A DNA stretch of 64,000 nt, from positions 434,001 through 498,000 of the forward strand of contig NZ_QUQV01000002.1 of the NCBI RefSeq assembly GCF_003400205.1, given 5' to 3'. Under the pieces are notes generated by a model. The model was given only the letters and a program-made list of their open reading frames with translations, did not search any database and was not told the DNA's origin. The position numbers and the translations under genes are program-made. Each line of letters begins with the position of its first letter. Position 1 is the stretch's first letter. Positions 27,501-37,136 of this stretch are shown here, one piece after another. This DNA is from Bacillus sp. HNG. GTDB taxonomy: Bacteria > Bacillota > Bacilli > Bacillales > Bacillaceae_L.

Positions 27501-28994
27501 TTATAGGTTTAATAATTCAACGTGCTTACCAATGTGTTTTACTAGACCTTGACGATACTCTTCTTCTCTATCATTTAACGTGTTGAAGAATTCATCCTTA
27601 AAAATATGGTTACCATCTTCACCTTTTGCTGTCAGTAATAATCCGTATGTCACGTGAATAACCTGTCTTGCTGCATCATTATTCATATATTCAGGAAGAT
27701 CGGCATCCGCAACCGTATCAAGTGGAAGTATTGTACTCATATCTGGTGTAATATGATAATACTTAAGTGCTTCATCTAAATGTTCTAGTGCATATGCGTG
27801 CATTCTTCGATAAAGGTTTGGTTTTACCTTCGCAATCACACGAACCGCTTCAAGCCAGTTTGTACCAGCAGTTTTTACGTGAAGAACACCGTTTGTATAT
27901 TTCGCGATAATTGGAAACGCTGTAAATTTATCACTACCAGAGTGAATACTTAATTTATAAGCGAAGTATTCTGCAATTAACGCATGCTCACGTAATTCTT
28001 TTTCGAATTGTTCGATATCCCCGATATAATCAATTCCCTTTTGGAACTCACCACAGAATCTTGGAGCAAGGCTTGTTACAGTTACACCACGTTTTTGAAG
28101 TTCATTTGCTACAAAGAAATGTGCTGCCGGTGAAGTAACGGTTTCCGTTTCATCAATCGAAATTTCAAAATCAATATCACGACCAGCATTTACAATATAT
28201 GTGTTATGAATATGAACCATATAATCTAAAGCGTTTCCATATAACAATACAAATTTCTTGACGATTTTTTCGTCAAACGCAATATCTATGCCATTAACAT
28301 CAAATTCTTTATTTACATAAAGTTCATGATAATGATTCTTTGTTTCTTCTGGAAGGTTATCAAATTCAGCACTGATTTCGTCTTCTGTCAAACCTTCTAC
28401 ACGGTTTTGAATATGGTCTGAGCAGTCTAATGTAAGCATTGACATTCCAAGCGACAACGCCATTTTAATATCTTCTTCTTCCTTTAAATGGTCGCCATCT
28501 GCACCAAATCCGCCTGTATAGCCTTCTTGAAAAACAGCAAAGCTAGCAGCATCAATCACATCATTCATTGTTCGGTTGGTCAATGTTAATTCACGAATAC
28601 TTTGTTGAGCTAGAATTGGCTTTACGCTATGGTTGCGAACGGTTTCAATATGTCCTGGAGAAGCGAGCCCTAGACGGTCACCAAGTCCCATAGTTGCCAT
28701 TTTTGTACCGAAAGCTCTTGGTACTGTATATTCAAAATAACGGTTTAATACAAGACGATTTTCATGTGTTAATGGACATGCTTTGCCATTTTCAGCAACT
28801 ACTGTCCCCTCTAATTCATCATATAAAGCACCTTCGCCAGTTGCAAGAATCCATTTTTGTTGTGAATCTCTCACCATGATAAGGCTTACATTATCGAGGT
28901 GTGTTAGAGATTTTTCATATACCTTAACGTCACCCACATACTCGAAAACGCTTTCGTTTTTTAAAGCTTCAACTAGCTGTTTTAATTGCTCCAT
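27501..28994 (-). CDS. uxaE: Tagaturonate epimerase UxaE-like
   Basis: The 497-residue protein resembles the tagaturonate epimerase family (UxaE, first described in Thermotoga), which interconverts D-tagaturonate and D-fructuronate, a step in galacturonate catabolism that bypasses the UxaB route. Supporting stretches are LTLDCSDHIQNRVEGL, SIDETETVTSPAAHFF, APRFCGEFQKGIDYIGD and LSIHSGSDKFTAFPI, which look like a metal-dependent TIM-barrel active site with His, Asp and Glu ligands. It has no signal peptide. The pectin genes immediately upstream supply galacturonate, which fits the assignment. uxaC and the kinase and aldolase steps are not in the window. Confidence 0.78.
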   Translation of the reverse strand: MEQLKQLVEALKNESVFEYVGDVKVYEKSLTHLDNVSLIMVRDSQQKWILATGEGALYDELEGTVVAENGKACPLTHENRLVLNRYFEYTVPRAFGTKMATMGLGDRLGLASPGHIETVRNHSVKPILAQQSIRELTLTNRTMNDVIDAASFAVFQEGYTGGFGADGDHLKEEEDIKMALSLGMSMLTLDCSDHIQNRVEGLTEDEISAEFDNLPEETKNHYHELYVNKEFDVNGIDIAFDEKIVKKFVLLYGNALDYMVHIHNTYIVNAGRDIDFEISIDETETVTSPAAHFFVANELQKRGVTVTSLAPRFCGEFQKGIDYIGDIEQFEKELREHALIAEYFAYKLSIHSGSDKFTAFPIIAKYTNGVLHVKTAGTNWLEAVRVIAKVKPNLYRRMHAYALEHLDEALKYYHITPDMSTILPLDTVADADLPEYMNNDAARQVIHVTYGLLLTAKGEDGNHIFKDEFFNTLNDREEEYRQGLVKHIGKHVELLNL

Positions 28995-29071
28995 GGATAT
29001 AGCCTCCTAAAATTAATGCCATTCTATTAAAATAATATCGTAATATACTAGAATTGTTAATAAAAAATTGG

Positions 29072-29716
29072 TTAATTCATAAATAAAACTTTAAAAAGCT
29101 TCTTCGTTTTTTCTATTTTTTGAGAATTCACAAGCACTCCCATTACCATATCAGAATCATCAATTGCTTCTTTAAATAGTGGTACTGCTGAACTATCAAT
29201 TCCGGTTATTTGATTCTTGTTATCAAAATATAAAAATTCTTCATCAACTGGAAGAGTATTATCTACCAATTCATTTTGACTATAGAAATATTGATCATGA
29301 TTCATCATCTCAAATTGTTTTTTATCAATGAACAGAACATCGAGGTCTCCTGTGGAAATTTCCGCGGAAACCTTTTGCAAAGCAGCCATTACAATATTAA
29401 AATCTGCTGCATCCGGTGCATATGGGATAACTTGAATCGATACTTCATGTGTTTTTCTTTCTTCATCCGAAAGAATTTCTTCATTTAGCTTTTGAGCGAT
29501 TTTATTGATCTCATTCGAATCTACTAAATCCCCTAAAACGAAAATGGAAAGTGCAGGCTCCTTTTTTTGAGAATGGTTACTTACTAGAAAGACAGTAACA
29601 GCGACTATTAATAAAAATGCAAACAAATAATATCTATAATACTCCCAAATATACTTAGCCTTTTCTGCAGTACTCATTGCAGCAAACAATTCTTTGACCT
29701 TTCCTTTTTCCCTCAA
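29072..29716 (-). CDS. Single-pass membrane protein of unknown function
   Basis: The 214-residue protein has a short cytoplasmic N-terminus, one transmembrane helix at about residues 30-50 (YYLFAFLLIVAVTVFLV), and an extracytoplasmic region of about 160 residues with an alpha/beta character reminiscent of a truncated solute-binding domain (VIPYAPDAADFNIVMAAL). I know of no function. It lies between uxaE and the TIM-barrel epimerase in the pectin locus; similar one-helix proteins are found next to yesL in Bacillales, from memory. It could assist the YesL protein or the importer. Confidence 0.7.
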   Translation of the reverse strand: MREKGKVKELFAAMSTAEKAKYIWEYYRYYLFAFLLIVAVTVFLVSNHSQKKEPALSIFVLGDLVDSNEINKIAQKLNEEILSDEERKTHEVSIQVIPYAPDAADFNIVMAALQKVSAEISTGDLDVLFIDKKQFEMMNHDQYFYSQNELVDNTLPVDEEFLYFDNKNQITGIDSSAVPLFKEAIDDSDMVMGVLVNSQKIEKTKKLFKVLFMN

Positions 29717-29769
29717 ATTCCTTACGTCCCTTCAAGCAAGATGTGTATGCTAGGAAAATTTACCTGTTA

Positions 29770-30609
29770 TTATGCATTTTCATATTTTTCTTGTAAAAAT
29801 GCAATACTGTCATCAATAAATGGTTCCGTTGTACTTTCAAGGAGAAATTGGATGTAAGGTTTTTTCGGCTTGATTAATTTCATAACTAAATCATAGTTTA
29901 AAAGGCCTTTTCCTGGAGGTGCAAATTTCAGCCTACCTTCTTCGACCACAAAATCTTTACAATGAACAATAATGATTCGATCCCCAAAAAGTTCAATTGC
30001 TTCCTCGAAGATTTCATCCTGAAGATGATAATTTTCGACTGTTAATAAATTGACCGGATCAAAGATGACTTGAAGATTATGTGAATTCACTTCATCCAAT
30101 AATCGTTTTAAACGACTTGGATTATAAACAGGATGATTAACTCCCGCCTCTATCCCGACGATGACACCAAATTCCTTCGCTTCTTTAACAAGCTCTTTCA
30201 CACTTTCTACTACATCTGAGAAAGGTTTTTCTTGAAAATTATCTACCGTAAATCCCATTTTCGCATGAACATTACCTGTTTCCGTTCCGACGACACTACA
30301 ACCAAAATCTCTCGCAAAACGGATATGTTCCTTAAAACGGTCTAATGCTTTTTGTCGTTCCTTAAGGTCGGGATGAATCATATTAATATAACAGCCAAGG
30401 ACAGCAATTTCGATGTTTTTTTGTTGAAAAGCCTTCCCTATATATCTACCAAAGCCCGGAGAAAGACTCCCCAAGCTCGTGTTAAGGTCTGGAAACGATT
30501 TCGCCAATGCCAATTGCACAGATGATAATCCCTTTTTGGCTATCGTTTGAACAAGTTCATCCAAGGAGCTTGCCTTTACATCATGAGCTCGAATACCTAG
30601 ATTCATCAT
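29770..30609 (-). CDS. Sugar phosphate isomerase/epimerase-family TIM-barrel protein
   Basis: The 279-residue protein has the AP-endonuclease-2/xylose-isomerase-like barrel. Metal-binding acidic and His residues are visible in VVGTETGNVH, VGIEAGVNHPVYNP, VIFDPVNLLT and IIVHCKDF. Members act on sugars, ketoses or inositols in many pathways. Between uxaE and a YesT-like esterase, it probably handles a pectin-derived sugar. AAGAAGG precedes two alternative adjacent ATGs. The substrate is unassigned. Confidence 0.82.
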   Translation of the reverse strand: MMNLGIRAHDVKASSLDELVQTIAKKGLSSVQLALAKSFPDLNTSLGSLSPGFGRYIGKAFQQKNIEIAVLGCYINMIHPDLKERQKALDRFKEHIRFARDFGCSVVGTETGNVHAKMGFTVDNFQEKPFSDVVESVKELVKEAKEFGVIVGIEAGVNHPVYNPSRLKRLLDEVNSHNLQVIFDPVNLLTVENYHLQDEIFEEAIELFGDRIIIVHCKDFVVEEGRLKFAPPGKGLLNYDLVMKLIKPKKPYIQFLLESTTEPFIDDSIAFLQEKYENA

Positions 30610-30622
30610 ATGAGCACCTTCT

Positions 30623-31297
30623 TTACTTTACATATTTTGCTAGACTTGGAACTCCTTCTTTTATTTCTTTGGCAATAATACTGGCAAACTTATATGCCCC
30701 CTCCACGCGAAAATGCGTGTCATCACTGATTCCATCTGGATAGTTTGGATGTTCACCAGGATCAAACCAAATAAAAAGGTCTTTACACTTTTCGGGTCCT
30801 AATGATTCATATAGTTGTTTAGACTCATTCCATAAATCAATGAGACTTACTTGTTGCTCCTTCGCCAAAGCCATCATCGCCTTTGGATACTCTCCAAGAC
30901 TGTTGATAATTTTTCCATTTTCATGAAAAGTCCTTCGATGCATGGAGGTAATTAAAACTGGAATTGCTTTTTTCTCCCTTGCTCCACGAATATATTGCGT
31001 AAGATAAGACTGGTACGATGAATATGGCTCCGTTCTTCGCTGGTCCTGTTTTTGATCATTATGTCCGAATTGAATAAAGAGGTAGTCGTTCGGTTGGATT
31101 TCATTCAGGATTGTTTCAAGTCTTTTTTCATCAATAAAACTTTTGGAACTTCTTCCTCCTATGGCTAGGTTGTGGACGATGACATTGTCAAGAAAATAAT
31201 GATGAAGCACCTGTCCCCAACCTGCTCTTGGTTCTTCGTTCGGAGGACAATCGGATACAGTTGAATCTCCTGCAATATAGATATGAATGTTTTTCAT
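30623..31297 (-). CDS. SGNH-family rhamnogalacturonan acetylesterase, YesT/RhgT-like
   Basis: The 224-residue esterase removes acetyl groups from rhamnogalacturonan fragments (family CE12). SGNH blocks are visible: GDSTVSD (nucleophile Ser), GGRSSKSF (Gly), FGHNDQ (Asn) and DDTHFRVEGA (Asp-x-x-His near the C-terminus). It lacks a signal peptide, so it acts on imported oligosaccharides. It is tightly spaced with the epimerase downstream (13 bp) and YesL upstream (14 bp), an operon. Confidence 0.88.
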   Translation of the reverse strand: MKNIHIYIAGDSTVSDCPPNEEPRAGWGQVLHHYFLDNVIVHNLAIGGRSSKSFIDEKRLETILNEIQPNDYLFIQFGHNDQKQDQRRTEPYSSYQSYLTQYIRGAREKKAIPVLITSMHRRTFHENGKIINSLGEYPKAMMALAKEQQVSLIDLWNESKQLYESLGPEKCKDLFIWFDPGEHPNYPDGISDDTHFRVEGAYKFASIIAKEIKEGVPSLAKYVK

Positions 31298-31311
31298 CTT
31301 GTCACCTTCAT

Positions 31312-31971
31312 CTATCGAAAACTAGGTTCGCTCTTGTCTGATTTGACTTCGGTTTTTCCGTTTACTTTTTCTTCTATTCTTGCAAATACCTTGATAGACA
31401 GCCACATGATCAGATAGGCTAGGATACTTGCGCTCAAGAAAGGAATGAGCGATGGAACATAGGAAAAGCCGACATAAAGTATAATTATTCCGATTACCAT
31501 TGAAAACGTAACAAGAGGATATGATAAGCCATACATGACGGCGTGTTTCAAATAGGTTTTTATCGTTCCATTAAAGTGTACATAAATAGGAAAAATATAA
31601 AGTAGAATGACGATAAAAACCGAACTAATCGCGATTAATGCGTACCGAATCACAATGTATATAGCGCTCGTGGTCGGAAGAAACACAAGATCGACATATA
31701 AAATATATCCAACGATGAATAGGGTCAGTCCTAGGAGGTTGGATTTTAAAAATTCCTTTTTGTATACACTCCAAAATGTTGAGAAAACAGGGATATCCTC
31801 TTCTCCCATAATCCATTTTCTAGTTACTGCAAAAAGGGCTACTGTAGCAGGTACAAAGCCAGCAATAACAAGTCCTACTACTGTAAATAGAAGCCATAGC
31901 AAATTTAAATAGACTAAACGGGAGATGACCCCGCACCATTTATAAAATGGACTATCCAATCCTCCTAGCAT
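31312..31971 (-). CDS. yesL: YesL family (DUF624) membrane protein
   Basis: The 219-residue protein has about five to six membrane helices, and the N-terminus LGGLDSPFYKWCGVISRLVYLNLLW fits DUF624. YesL homologues occur in rhamnogalacturonan and other sugar-uptake operons of Bacillus; their role is not known to me, and a helper function for the ABC importer has been supposed. Here it stands between GH105/Gfo-Idh and the acetylesterase. Confidence 0.85.
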   Translation of the reverse strand: MLGGLDSPFYKWCGVISRLVYLNLLWLLFTVVGLVIAGFVPATVALFAVTRKWIMGEEDIPVFSTFWSVYKKEFLKSNLLGLTLFIVGYILYVDLVFLPTTSAIYIVIRYALIAISSVFIVILLYIFPIYVHFNGTIKTYLKHAVMYGLSYPLVTFSMVIGIIILYVGFSYVPSLIPFLSASILAYLIMWLSIKVFARIEEKVNGKTEVKSDKSEPSFR

Positions 31972-31994
31972 ACGTCTGTCCCCTTTCTGATTTC

Positions 31995-33290
31995 TTATAT
32001 TTGACCTTGATAGCTTTTTAATAATTGATTAATAGAGATAGGTTTATGTTCCAGTACGGATTTCCAAACCGCTTCTCCAAGCGCAATCGAATAGGCGCCT
32101 GCCTCAGCACCTGCTAAAATTTCATAATGGCGTCGTGGATCAATTCCCTGATACAAATCGTGAATTAATATAGGGTCACCACCACCATGACCACCAGCTG
32201 TTTTAACAACGTGAATGATTTCCTTTGAGCCAAATAACGGGTAAAAATCAATTGTTTGTTCAGGAACTTCAAATGGAACCCTACTTGGCGCATGGAATTC
32301 TTGAGTTTCAATCCTCCCCTTTGTTCCATTGATAGCTAAACGATAGCCTTCGAATGGAGTTGAGAAATTTATGGAATAGCTTAATAAAGCACCTTTATTA
32401 TATTTTACTGTCGCTGTATACGTATCCTCAATGTTAATCTCTGAATCAAAAATACAAGCATCAGGCCGATAATTGGTATAGGTATTATCCTTATGTTCAC
32501 CCATGTTTAAGTGATCATCTTCTACAACCTCTGAAAATTCACGAGGATTCCATCTAACATAATAATCACATTTGTCTCTGACATCACAGGTACCACAAAA
32601 TCGATTATCTGTAGTTGGATCTGGGTTAAGCTCACCATTTGGTCCATAATAATGTAAGGCACCATGAGCAAAAACTTCTTCTGGATATTGGTCTATCCAC
32701 CAATTTACCAAGTCAAAATGATGTGTAGATTTATGAATGGAAAGCCCACCAGATAACTCACGCTTTCGATTCCAACGCTTAAAGTAACTTGCTCCATGAT
32801 AAGTGTCGATATACCAATTCAAATCAACTGAAGTTACTCTTCCAATTTTGCCTTCTAAAACAAGCTCTTTAATTTTTCGGTGGTATGGACTGTAGCGATA
32901 ATTAAACGCTACTGTCACTTTACCTTTACTTATCTTTTCTGCCTCCATCACTTTTGCTGCATCGTTAGCTGTTGTAACCATCGGCTTTTCGGTGATTACA
33001 TCCACATCATGTTCGAGCGCTTTTAAAATATAATCGATATGTGTGTTATCGCGACTTACAACAATGATACTGTCCGGCTTCGTTTCTTTAATCATTTGTT
33101 CGATTTGATCTGGTTGGTATGAAGGGGTTTGGGCCAAGACTGGAAATTTTTCCTTACATAATTCAATACGGTACTCATCACTATCTAATAATCCAACAAT
33201 CTCACTTTGCTTTGCGAATTTTTCTAGTAATGGTGGAATAAACATTTTTAATGCTCTGTTACTTAATCCACAAACAGCATATCTCTTCAT
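31995..33290 (-). CDS. Gfo/Idh/MocA-family oxidoreductase
   Basis: The 431-residue protein has an N-terminal Rossmann fold (RYAVCGLSNRALKMF, then IVGLLDSD) with the EKP motif in DVITEKPMVTTANDA around residue 97, and a C-terminal dimerisation domain. It probably oxidises or reduces a pectin-derived sugar with NAD(P). An unusual stretch near residues 235-250, NRFCGTCDVRDKCDYY, has three Cys in a C-x2-C-x5-C spacing that could bind metal. It directly abuts the GH105 gene (0 bp gap). Confidence 0.86.
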   Translation of the reverse strand: MKRYAVCGLSNRALKMFIPPLLEKFAKQSEIVGLLDSDEYRIELCKEKFPVLAQTPSYQPDQIEQMIKETKPDSIIVVSRDNTHIDYILKALEHDVDVITEKPMVTTANDAAKVMEAEKISKGKVTVAFNYRYSPYHRKIKELVLEGKIGRVTSVDLNWYIDTYHGASYFKRWNRKRELSGGLSIHKSTHHFDLVNWWIDQYPEEVFAHGALHYYGPNGELNPDPTTDNRFCGTCDVRDKCDYYVRWNPREFSEVVEDDHLNMGEHKDNTYTNYRPDACIFDSEINIEDTYTATVKYNKGALLSYSINFSTPFEGYRLAINGTKGRIETQEFHAPSRVPFEVPEQTIDFYPLFGSKEIIHVVKTAGGHGGGDPILIHDLYQGIDPRRHYEILAGAEAGAYSIALGEAVWKSVLEHKPISINQLLKSYQGQI

Positions 33291-34409
33291 TTATAAAGTA
33301 ACCCCCGCATGTTGAGTTAGTAATTTTTCCATTTCCATACTAGCCATGATAAACGCACCTGCACCATGTAAATCATTATGACTTCGCTCACGATTGATAT
33401 AATAATCATATACTCCGATTGAAGTACCGATTACAATATCATCAATGATTAAGTTTCCATCTTCTGTTTCTTTGATTTTATGTTTGAGTAATCCTTCGTA
33501 AGCCTTCGTGGCCAGTGCAGCAAATTCTTCCCCCACATATTTTTTCGAAACAGCTTTTGCAATCACATAAACAAATAGACTAGAAGCAGAAGTTTCGAGC
33601 CAATTGTCTTCAAGGTTACCTTTATCAATGACTTGGTACCATAGACCTGTTTTTTCATCCTGATATTTCACGATATCGCGAACATAATCTTGAATTAATA
33701 CAATCCACTCTTCTTTATGTGGATGGTCTTCAGGTAAAAGGTCAATCATGTCAATAACAGCTAATCCATACCAACCAAGTGCACGCCCCCAAATTTCTGG
33801 AGCTTTTCCATCTGGACGAGCCCATGGTTGAACGCATTTTTCATCCCAGCCGTGATGATATAAGCCAGTCGCTTCACTCTTTGTATACTTACGCATTAAT
33901 TTTTCTTGATGAATAACCATATCGATTAATTCAGGCTCATTGAAATTTTGTGCAAAGTGTAGAGCGAATGGTCCACCCATATATAAACCATCCAACCACA
34001 TTTGATATGGATACTTGTCCTTATGCCAAAATCCACCTTCATTCGTAAGATTTAATGTCGAAAAAATATGACGTAAACGACGAGCTGCTAGTTCATATTT
34101 TTTTAGACCAGTAGCTTTATATAATGGGAACAATAAGAGTCCCGCTTGAATAGAATCTAGTTCATCTCTCGCAAATAATAAATTCCCATTGTCATCGATA
34201 TTGTGATCAACATATGACTTTAAATAATCATAATATTTCTGTTCACCTGTTTTGTTATAAACTAAGTCCATCCCACATAAAAATACACCTTGGTGATAAT
34301 GCCAACGTCCACCAGGTGGAAGCTCCTCAGGAGTGAATTTTTTCATCAGTGTATCACATGTTTTTTTCGCAAAATATAAAGGTGATTTTTCAATTTTTGT
34401 GTTATTCAA
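33291..34409 (-). CDS. Unsaturated rhamnogalacturonyl/galacturonyl hydrolase, GH105 (YteR/YesR-like)
   Basis: The 372-residue alpha/alpha-barrel enzyme hydrolyses the unsaturated uronic acid that lyases leave at the non-reducing end. Length equals B. subtilis YteR. The catalytic Asp sits in YQMWLDGLYMGGPF near residue 146; WGRALGWYGLA follows. No signal peptide is present, so the substrate is an imported, lyase-made oligosaccharide, although no pectate or rhamnogalacturonan lyase is encoded in the window. It leads the minus-strand operon. A perfect cre is 39 bp upstream. Confidence 0.92.
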   Translation of the reverse strand: MNNTKIEKSPLYFAKKTCDTLMKKFTPEELPPGGRWHYHQGVFLCGMDLVYNKTGEQKYYDYLKSYVDHNIDDNGNLLFARDELDSIQAGLLLFPLYKATGLKKYELAARRLRHIFSTLNLTNEGGFWHKDKYPYQMWLDGLYMGGPFALHFAQNFNEPELIDMVIHQEKLMRKYTKSEATGLYHHGWDEKCVQPWARPDGKAPEIWGRALGWYGLAVIDMIDLLPEDHPHKEEWIVLIQDYVRDIVKYQDEKTGLWYQVIDKGNLEDNWLETSASSLFVYVIAKAVSKKYVGEEFAALATKAYEGLLKHKIKETEDGNLIIDDIVIGTSIGVYDYYINRERSHNDLHGAGAFIMASMEMEKLLTQHAGVTL

Positions 34410-34447
34410 GAATCAACACCCTTTCTCATAGTGATCATTTGTAAAAT

Positions 34448-34463
34448 TTGTAAACGGTAACAA
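34448..34463. promoter_or_regulatory. cre site upstream of the GH105 operon
   Basis: TTGTAAACGGTAACAA fits the cre consensus WTGNNARCGNWWWCAW completely. It lies in the 294-bp divergent gap between GH105 and the AraC regulator. The same gap has a TGATTATTCA box at 34592-34601 like those before the ABC genes, and is otherwise very AT-rich. Confidence 0.75.
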
Positions 34464-34703
34464 ACCTCCTGATTTCATGATAGGATATTTATAAAATAAT
34501 AACTATAATCATTTAATTTACTTTTAAATAAGACCATAATCCCATGAGTTTAGTAGAAACATTCTAATATTATGAACACAATGTGACATAATGATTATTC
34601 AATTTATTTAAAAGTACATCTATAATAAAAGGACATTCAAATATTACAGGGATGTTACATTTTTATTAATTCCCCTCTCATTTGAATAGTTTGGAGTGAT
34701 TAC

Positions 34704-37007
34704 ATGAAATTTAAGTTACCCGGAAGTTTCTTCCATAGGATGATTTTATTTGCTAGCATACTAGCCATTATACCTGTCGTCGTTGTTGGAATATTTTCTT
34801 TCATTCGTTCTACCTCTGTTGTAGAAAATTATGTTGCAAAAGAAAAAGAGCATAGCGTGTATCAAATTCAAACAAATGTTGAGCAAGTAATTAAGTCAGT
34901 GGATCAGTCCTTAACTCAATTAGCATCCTCATCTAAAATAATTGAATCATTAAGGGAGCCACTTACAACAAGACAGTTCCAACTTTATAACCAGCTCAGA
35001 GACGACCTTAGTCATCAACAAACATTCGATACTCGTTTAACAGATGTTGCACTGATTAGTCTTGAAAACGACTGGCTTGTAAACAACTATGGGTTGCAAC
35101 GACTTTCTGAACCTCAACTTCAGGAAATTTCAGATCGCTATCTTTCCCTTAGGACAAGCTCTGTCTGGCTTTTAGAAGAGAATTCAAAAGAGCCACTGTA
35201 CAAAAAGGTTGCTTCTCGTGCCTGCGGTTACAATTTAAATTTAATTAAAAAAATCCCGATTATCTCATCTAATACAACAGGGATGATAATCGCAAATATT
35301 CCAACATGTAGTTTTCGTGATATTTTACAGAAGGACGATTCTTTAGAAAAATTCTACATCCTAGATGAAAATGAAAGCGTTGTCCTTCACAATGATCTGC
35401 AAAAAATTGGACAAGCCTTCGAATATAGTGATGTCATTACTGAAAACACAACTCTTGAAAATGATTCTGGTCAATTTACGATTACATCAAACAATACAGA
35501 TTATCTATTTACCTATCGAAAATCGTTTTACAATGGCTGGATTTATGTTTCCATTGTTGAGCTTAATGAATTAGCTGCGCAATCAAGATCAATTGGATGG
35601 TTGACGCTAGCCATCACATTATTGATTGCAGGTATTTCTTTATTATTAGCGTTATTTGGAAGTAAACTAATCTATCAACCTATTAAACAACTGCAAAATG
35701 TCATTTTACATTCACTCACAAATAAAGAAGAAAGCAAAGACAGGAATGAATTTGTCTTTATCGAGAATCATGTGAAAGACATGCTAAAGCAAAACGATTT
35801 CTTGGAAAAATCATTACAAAACCAAATTAGTCAGCTAAAGCAATTTTTCATGCACCGGCTTTTAACCGGTAAAGTTAATGAAGAAGAACTTGAGGGTAGA
35901 ATGCAATATTATGGGTATAATTTGGATTTTAAATGGCTTAGTGTTTTAACAGTTCAAATTGACAGCCTTGAGGGTACTTCCTACAAATCAAAGGAAGAAG
36001 ATGTATTATTATTTGTAATCAATGGTCTTGTGGAAGAACTAATCCCAAGCGATGAGCGAATGTCACCAACTGTTAATAAACAAACCCAAGTCACCCTATT
36101 ACTCAGCAATATTGAATCAAAAATTGAGTTTAATCAGTATGTAAATGATATTGCTGAAAGAATTCAGAAAAGGGTAAGAGAAGAATACAGTATTCCAATT
36201 AGTATCGGAGTAAGTGAACCTTTTAAAGATGTTTTAGAGACAAGAACAGCCTATAAAGAATGTCTAGAGGCGCTTAAATACACACTTAAATATGGCACGG
36301 AATCGATTATCTTTTTTGAAAATCTTGAAATCGGAAAAGGGCTACACACCTATTTCCCTAAACGGGTTGAAAATGAACTATTCGATTCAATTAAGGTAAA
36401 CGATAAAGAAAAAGTATATAGCTTACTAAACGAGTTAATTGATGAAATCTTTTCCGAGGATTTAAATCATGTTCAATACCAGATTTCTTTAGTTCGATTT
36501 TTAAGTGATTTAATAGAGTTAATGCATACTTTGGCAATCAATGTTCTTGATTTAGAAGACAACCGTTCTATTTTTGAAAAAATCTATGAATTGAAATCAA
36601 GGGAAGATGTAAAGGAATGGTTTATTAACGTAATAATCGACCCTCTTCTTCAAAAAATTGAGGATCGTGCTGAATCACAATATAAATCTATTTCAGAAAA
36701 CATTGTTCATATTATCCATGAAGAATTTGAATCTAACATTACACTGGATATGATTGCGAATCGACTTCACTATAACCCGAACTATTTAAGTAGTATATTT
36801 AGAAAGGAAATGAACATTTCGTTTAGTGAATATTTATCCATGTATCGAATTAATATGGCGAAAAAATGGCTCGCTGAAACGGACATCTCTGTCAAAGATA
36901 TTTCAGATAAACTAAACTTTAATAACTCCCAGAATTTTATTCGCTCGTTTAAGAAAATCGAAGGAACAACACCTGGTAAATACCGTGAATCCGTAAGAGC
37001 AAATTAG
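34704..37007 (+). CDS. AraC-family regulator with membrane sensor domain, YesS/YtdP-like
   Basis: The 767-residue protein resembles the pectin regulators YesS and YtdP of Bacillus. Membrane helices at about residues 12-32 and 293-317 flank an extracytoplasmic, Cache-like sensor region. A degenerate GGDEF-like middle part follows, with EEYSIPISIGVSEPF. The C-terminal 100 residues hold a double HTH: ITLDMIANRLHYNPNYLSSIF and ISVKDISDKLNFNNSQNFI, ending PGKYRES. It is divergent from the GH105 operon and upstream of pectinesterase, and is the natural activator of the whole locus. Confidence 0.9.
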   Translation: MKFKLPGSFFHRMILFASILAIIPVVVVGIFSFIRSTSVVENYVAKEKEHSVYQIQTNVEQVIKSVDQSLTQLASSSKIIESLREPLTTRQFQLYNQLRDDLSHQQTFDTRLTDVALISLENDWLVNNYGLQRLSEPQLQEISDRYLSLRTSSVWLLEENSKEPLYKKVASRACGYNLNLIKKIPIISSNTTGMIIANIPTCSFRDILQKDDSLEKFYILDENESVVLHNDLQKIGQAFEYSDVITENTTLENDSGQFTITSNNTDYLFTYRKSFYNGWIYVSIVELNELAAQSRSIGWLTLAITLLIAGISLLLALFGSKLIYQPIKQLQNVILHSLTNKEESKDRNEFVFIENHVKDMLKQNDFLEKSLQNQISQLKQFFMHRLLTGKVNEEELEGRMQYYGYNLDFKWLSVLTVQIDSLEGTSYKSKEEDVLLFVINGLVEELIPSDERMSPTVNKQTQVTLLLSNIESKIEFNQYVNDIAERIQKRVREEYSIPISIGVSEPFKDVLETRTAYKECLEALKYTLKYGTESIIFFENLEIGKGLHTYFPKRVENELFDSIKVNDKEKVYSLLNELIDEIFSEDLNHVQYQISLVRFLSDLIELMHTLAINVLDLEDNRSIFEKIYELKSREDVKEWFINVIIDPLLQKIEDRAESQYKSISENIVHIIHEEFESNITLDMIANRLHYNPNYLSSIFRKEMNISFSEYLSMYRINMAKKWLAETDISVKDISDKLNFNNSQNFIRSFKKIEGTTPGKYRESVRAN

Positions 37008-37124
37008 CCTTGACTAGCCAGGAATTGTGACCTCTAGCTACTCAAAGCTAAGCTTCTTGCAAGATACTCGCAAAACCTATTCAAAGTAAAATCTGGCTAG
37101 GCACTGGAGCTAGACATTAGAAAA
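37008..37124 (-). repeat. Dispersed intergenic repeat (TGTCTAGCTCCAG family)
   Basis: The gap between the regulator and the pectinesterase gene, read on the minus strand, starts TGTCTAGCTCCAGTGCCTAGCC and runs for about 110 bp with internal inverted segments. It shares the TGTCTAGCTCCAG word with the repeat after ecsA at 61206. From memory such blocks are common in Bacillus intergenic DNA. Confidence 0.6.
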
Positions 37125-37136
37125 GGAGATACACTC

